From positions 1-13,643 of the forward strand of contig CAKUAV010000082.1 in the NCBI GenBank assembly GCA_934636425.1: a stretch of 13,643 nucleotides of DNA, given 5' to 3'. The notes beneath the pieces are model-generated. The model searched no databases, was not told the DNA's origin, and saw only the letters and a program-made list of their open reading frames with translations. The DNA comes from an uncultured Clostridia bacterium. GTDB taxonomy: Bacteria > Bacillota > Clostridia > Christensenellales > Aristaeellaceae. This document shows positions 12,561-13,643 of this stretch, in pieces (position 1 is the stretch's first letter; each line of letters begins with the position of its first letter). The position numbers and the translations under genes are program-made.

Positions 12561-13556
12561 TTAGTCCTTGGTGGTGGTCACCTCGACGAGCTCGCCCATA
12601 TCGGCAAACATCGAATAGTCGGCGTTCAGCGCGGCGGCGGTGTCGGTGTTGACGGTGATGATGCCGCCGTCCATCAGGTAGTAGTCGTCCATGCCGTCCA
12701 TGCCCTCGGTGATCGCCTGATAGGCCAGATCGGCGGTGCGCTTGCCCAGATCGGTGTAGTTCACGCCGCAGGTGGCGAAGGCGCCGTTGCGCACGAACGA
12801 ATCGGCGCCGGTGTAGTGGGGGATGCCGGCCTCGGCGAGATCCTCGTAGATGGCCAGCTCGGCGGCCATGATGACGTTGTCGGTGGGGGTGAATATCGCG
12901 TCGACCTTGGCGGCGGTCAGCGCGGCGGCCGCGGCGACCACCTCGTCGTTGGTGTTGGCGGTCTGCTCGACGTACTCAATGCCCTTTTCGTCCAGATAGG
13001 CCTTCGCGTCGGCGATGGGGGTGGCGGAGTTCGGCTCGGAGAGGGAGTAGAGCAGGCCGACCTTCTTCACGTCGGGGTTCTGCGCGAGCATCATGTCGAG
13101 TATGAAGGCGGTGTTCAGCGCGTCGCTTGTGCCGGTCACATAGTCGATGCCGGTCACCTTGGCGGCGGCGGGATCGGAGATGGCGGCGTAGACGACCGGC
13201 GTCTCGGTGTCCTCGGCGGAGAGCGCGGCAACCTGCGCGGCGATGGTGGCGATCGGTATGATGGCGTTCACGCCGTCGGCGATGGCCTGATCGGAGAGCT
13301 GCTTGAGCACCGACTGGTCGCCCTGGCCGGAGGTGATTTCGCAGGTGATGGTCACGCCCTTCTCGGCGGCGATTTCGTCCAGGCGGGCGGCGACGGCGTT
13401 GGCGATCTCATCGAGAGAGGCGTGGTCGAGCTGCTTGATGATGGCAACCTTGTAGGCGGGGGCTTCGTCGGCCTGCGCGGTCAGCACGCAGCCCAGAAGC
13501 ATGGCACAGGCGAGGATCACGGTCAGCAGGGTCTTGAACATGTTGCGGGTTTTCAT
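12561..13556 (-). CDS. ABC transporter substrate-binding protein (ABC_sub_bind type, TrpX-like)
   Basis: A 331 aa extracytoplasmic binding protein. The N-terminus is a signal sequence: MKTRNMFK, a hydrophobic stretch, then LLGC at 20-23 (possible lipobox) and AQA at 27-29 (possible signal peptidase I site). The mature part begins EAPAYKVAIIKQLDHASLDE, the typical start of the ABC_sub_bind (PF04392) family. VKKVGLLYSLSEPNS, VDAIFTPTDNVIM and GVNYTDLGKRTADLAYQ follow in family order. The protein contains no tryptophan. AGGAGG (13570-13565) lies 8 bases before the ATG. It is first in the operon with permease and ATPase. Streptococcal relatives serve tryptophan uptake, but many clostridial members have unknown substrates, so the ligand is left open. 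Lipoprotein anchoring is probable, not certain. Confidence 0.92.
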   Translation of the reverse strand: MKTRNMFKTLLTVILACAMLLGCVLTAQADEAPAYKVAIIKQLDHASLDEIANAVAARLDEIAAEKGVTITCEITSGQGDQSVLKQLSDQAIADGVNAIIPIATIAAQVAALSAEDTETPVVYAAISDPAAAKVTGIDYVTGTSDALNTAFILDMMLAQNPDVKKVGLLYSLSEPNSATPIADAKAYLDEKGIEYVEQTANTNDEVVAAAAALTAAKVDAIFTPTDNVIMAAELAIYEDLAEAGIPHYTGADSFVRNGAFATCGVNYTDLGKRTADLAYQAITEGMDGMDDYYLMDGGIITVNTDTAAALNADYSMFADMGELVEVTTTKD

Positions 13557-13643
13557 GGGGTCATCCTCCTAAAAATATAGATTTGAGTGGCAGATGATCC
13601 ATATCGGCCGTGCCGGAGCCGATCGGAAATAAAAAAGACTTTT
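13557..13643 (-). promoter_or_regulatory. partial 5' leader of the ABC uptake operon
   Basis: These 87 bases before the binding-protein gene carry the AGGAGG site, a small hairpin (ATCGGC at 13603-13608 with GCCGAT at 13618-13623) and, at the right edge on the minus strand, AAAAGTCTTTTTT. No acceptable promoter is seen, so the transcript probably starts beyond the edge. The T run could be the tail of an upstream terminator or attenuator, which cannot be judged here. Confidence 0.4.

Noticed and set aside
12213..13580. Open frame of 455 codons on the plus strand opposite the binding-protein gene
   Set aside because: It is Gly/Val/His-rich without domains and covers a well-supported signal-peptide-bearing binding protein on the other strand.
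13557..13643. T-box or tryptophan attenuator before the ABC uptake operon
   Set aside because: No AGGGTGGNACC sequence or leader peptide is present in the visible 87 bases; only a T run at the very edge hints at an upstream terminator.

Overview
The window reads as a chromosomal segment from a fairly GC-rich Bacillota, probably a gut-type member of the Clostridia. The grounds are strong AGGAGG-type ribosome binding sites, TTGACA/TATAAT promoters, a T-box leader before hisS, a YitT-family gene and a clostridial-style three-gene ABC uptake operon. No ribosomal RNA, tRNA, phage genes, transposase or CRISPR array is visible, and the species cannot be named from the sequence.

Left part (1-1300, minus strand): the 5' two thirds of hisS run off the left edge. 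Upstream lies a complete T-box leader with a specifier run GACAC, an AGGGTGGCACC T-box, a terminator and a consensus promoter. Behind it sits a roughly 200 bp intergenic repeat (copy A).

Positions 1490-5640, plus strand: a promoter with a perfect 15 bp palindrome precedes a 32-codon leader peptide and an intrinsic terminator with a competing antiterminator. Two half-size ABC exporter genes follow and form an asymmetric heterodimer of the BmrCD/TM287-288 type. The layout resembles transcription attenuation of a multidrug exporter. A strong terminator closes the unit.

Positions 5650-7860: a YitT-family membrane protein gene ends inside repeat copy B, which supplies its last codons and stop. 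A family 8 glycosyltransferase gene on the minus strand has its own promoter and terminator.

Positions 7910-10730, plus strand: a good promoter drives an Asp-box (sialidase-fold) protein without a signal peptide. It is followed by an array of small glycine-rich membrane protein genes: two intact copies (53 and 55 aa) flank three decayed 3' fragments, two of which lie in 219 bp tandem units.

Right part (10740-13643, minus strand): an ABC uptake operon of the TrpXYZ-like type, in the order binding protein, permease, ATPase. A perfect 10 bp hairpin lies between the binding protein and permease genes. Convergent transcription meets at a hairpin at about 10700. The items most worth follow-up are the exporter attenuator, the small-protein array, the T-box specifier and the paired intergenic repeats.
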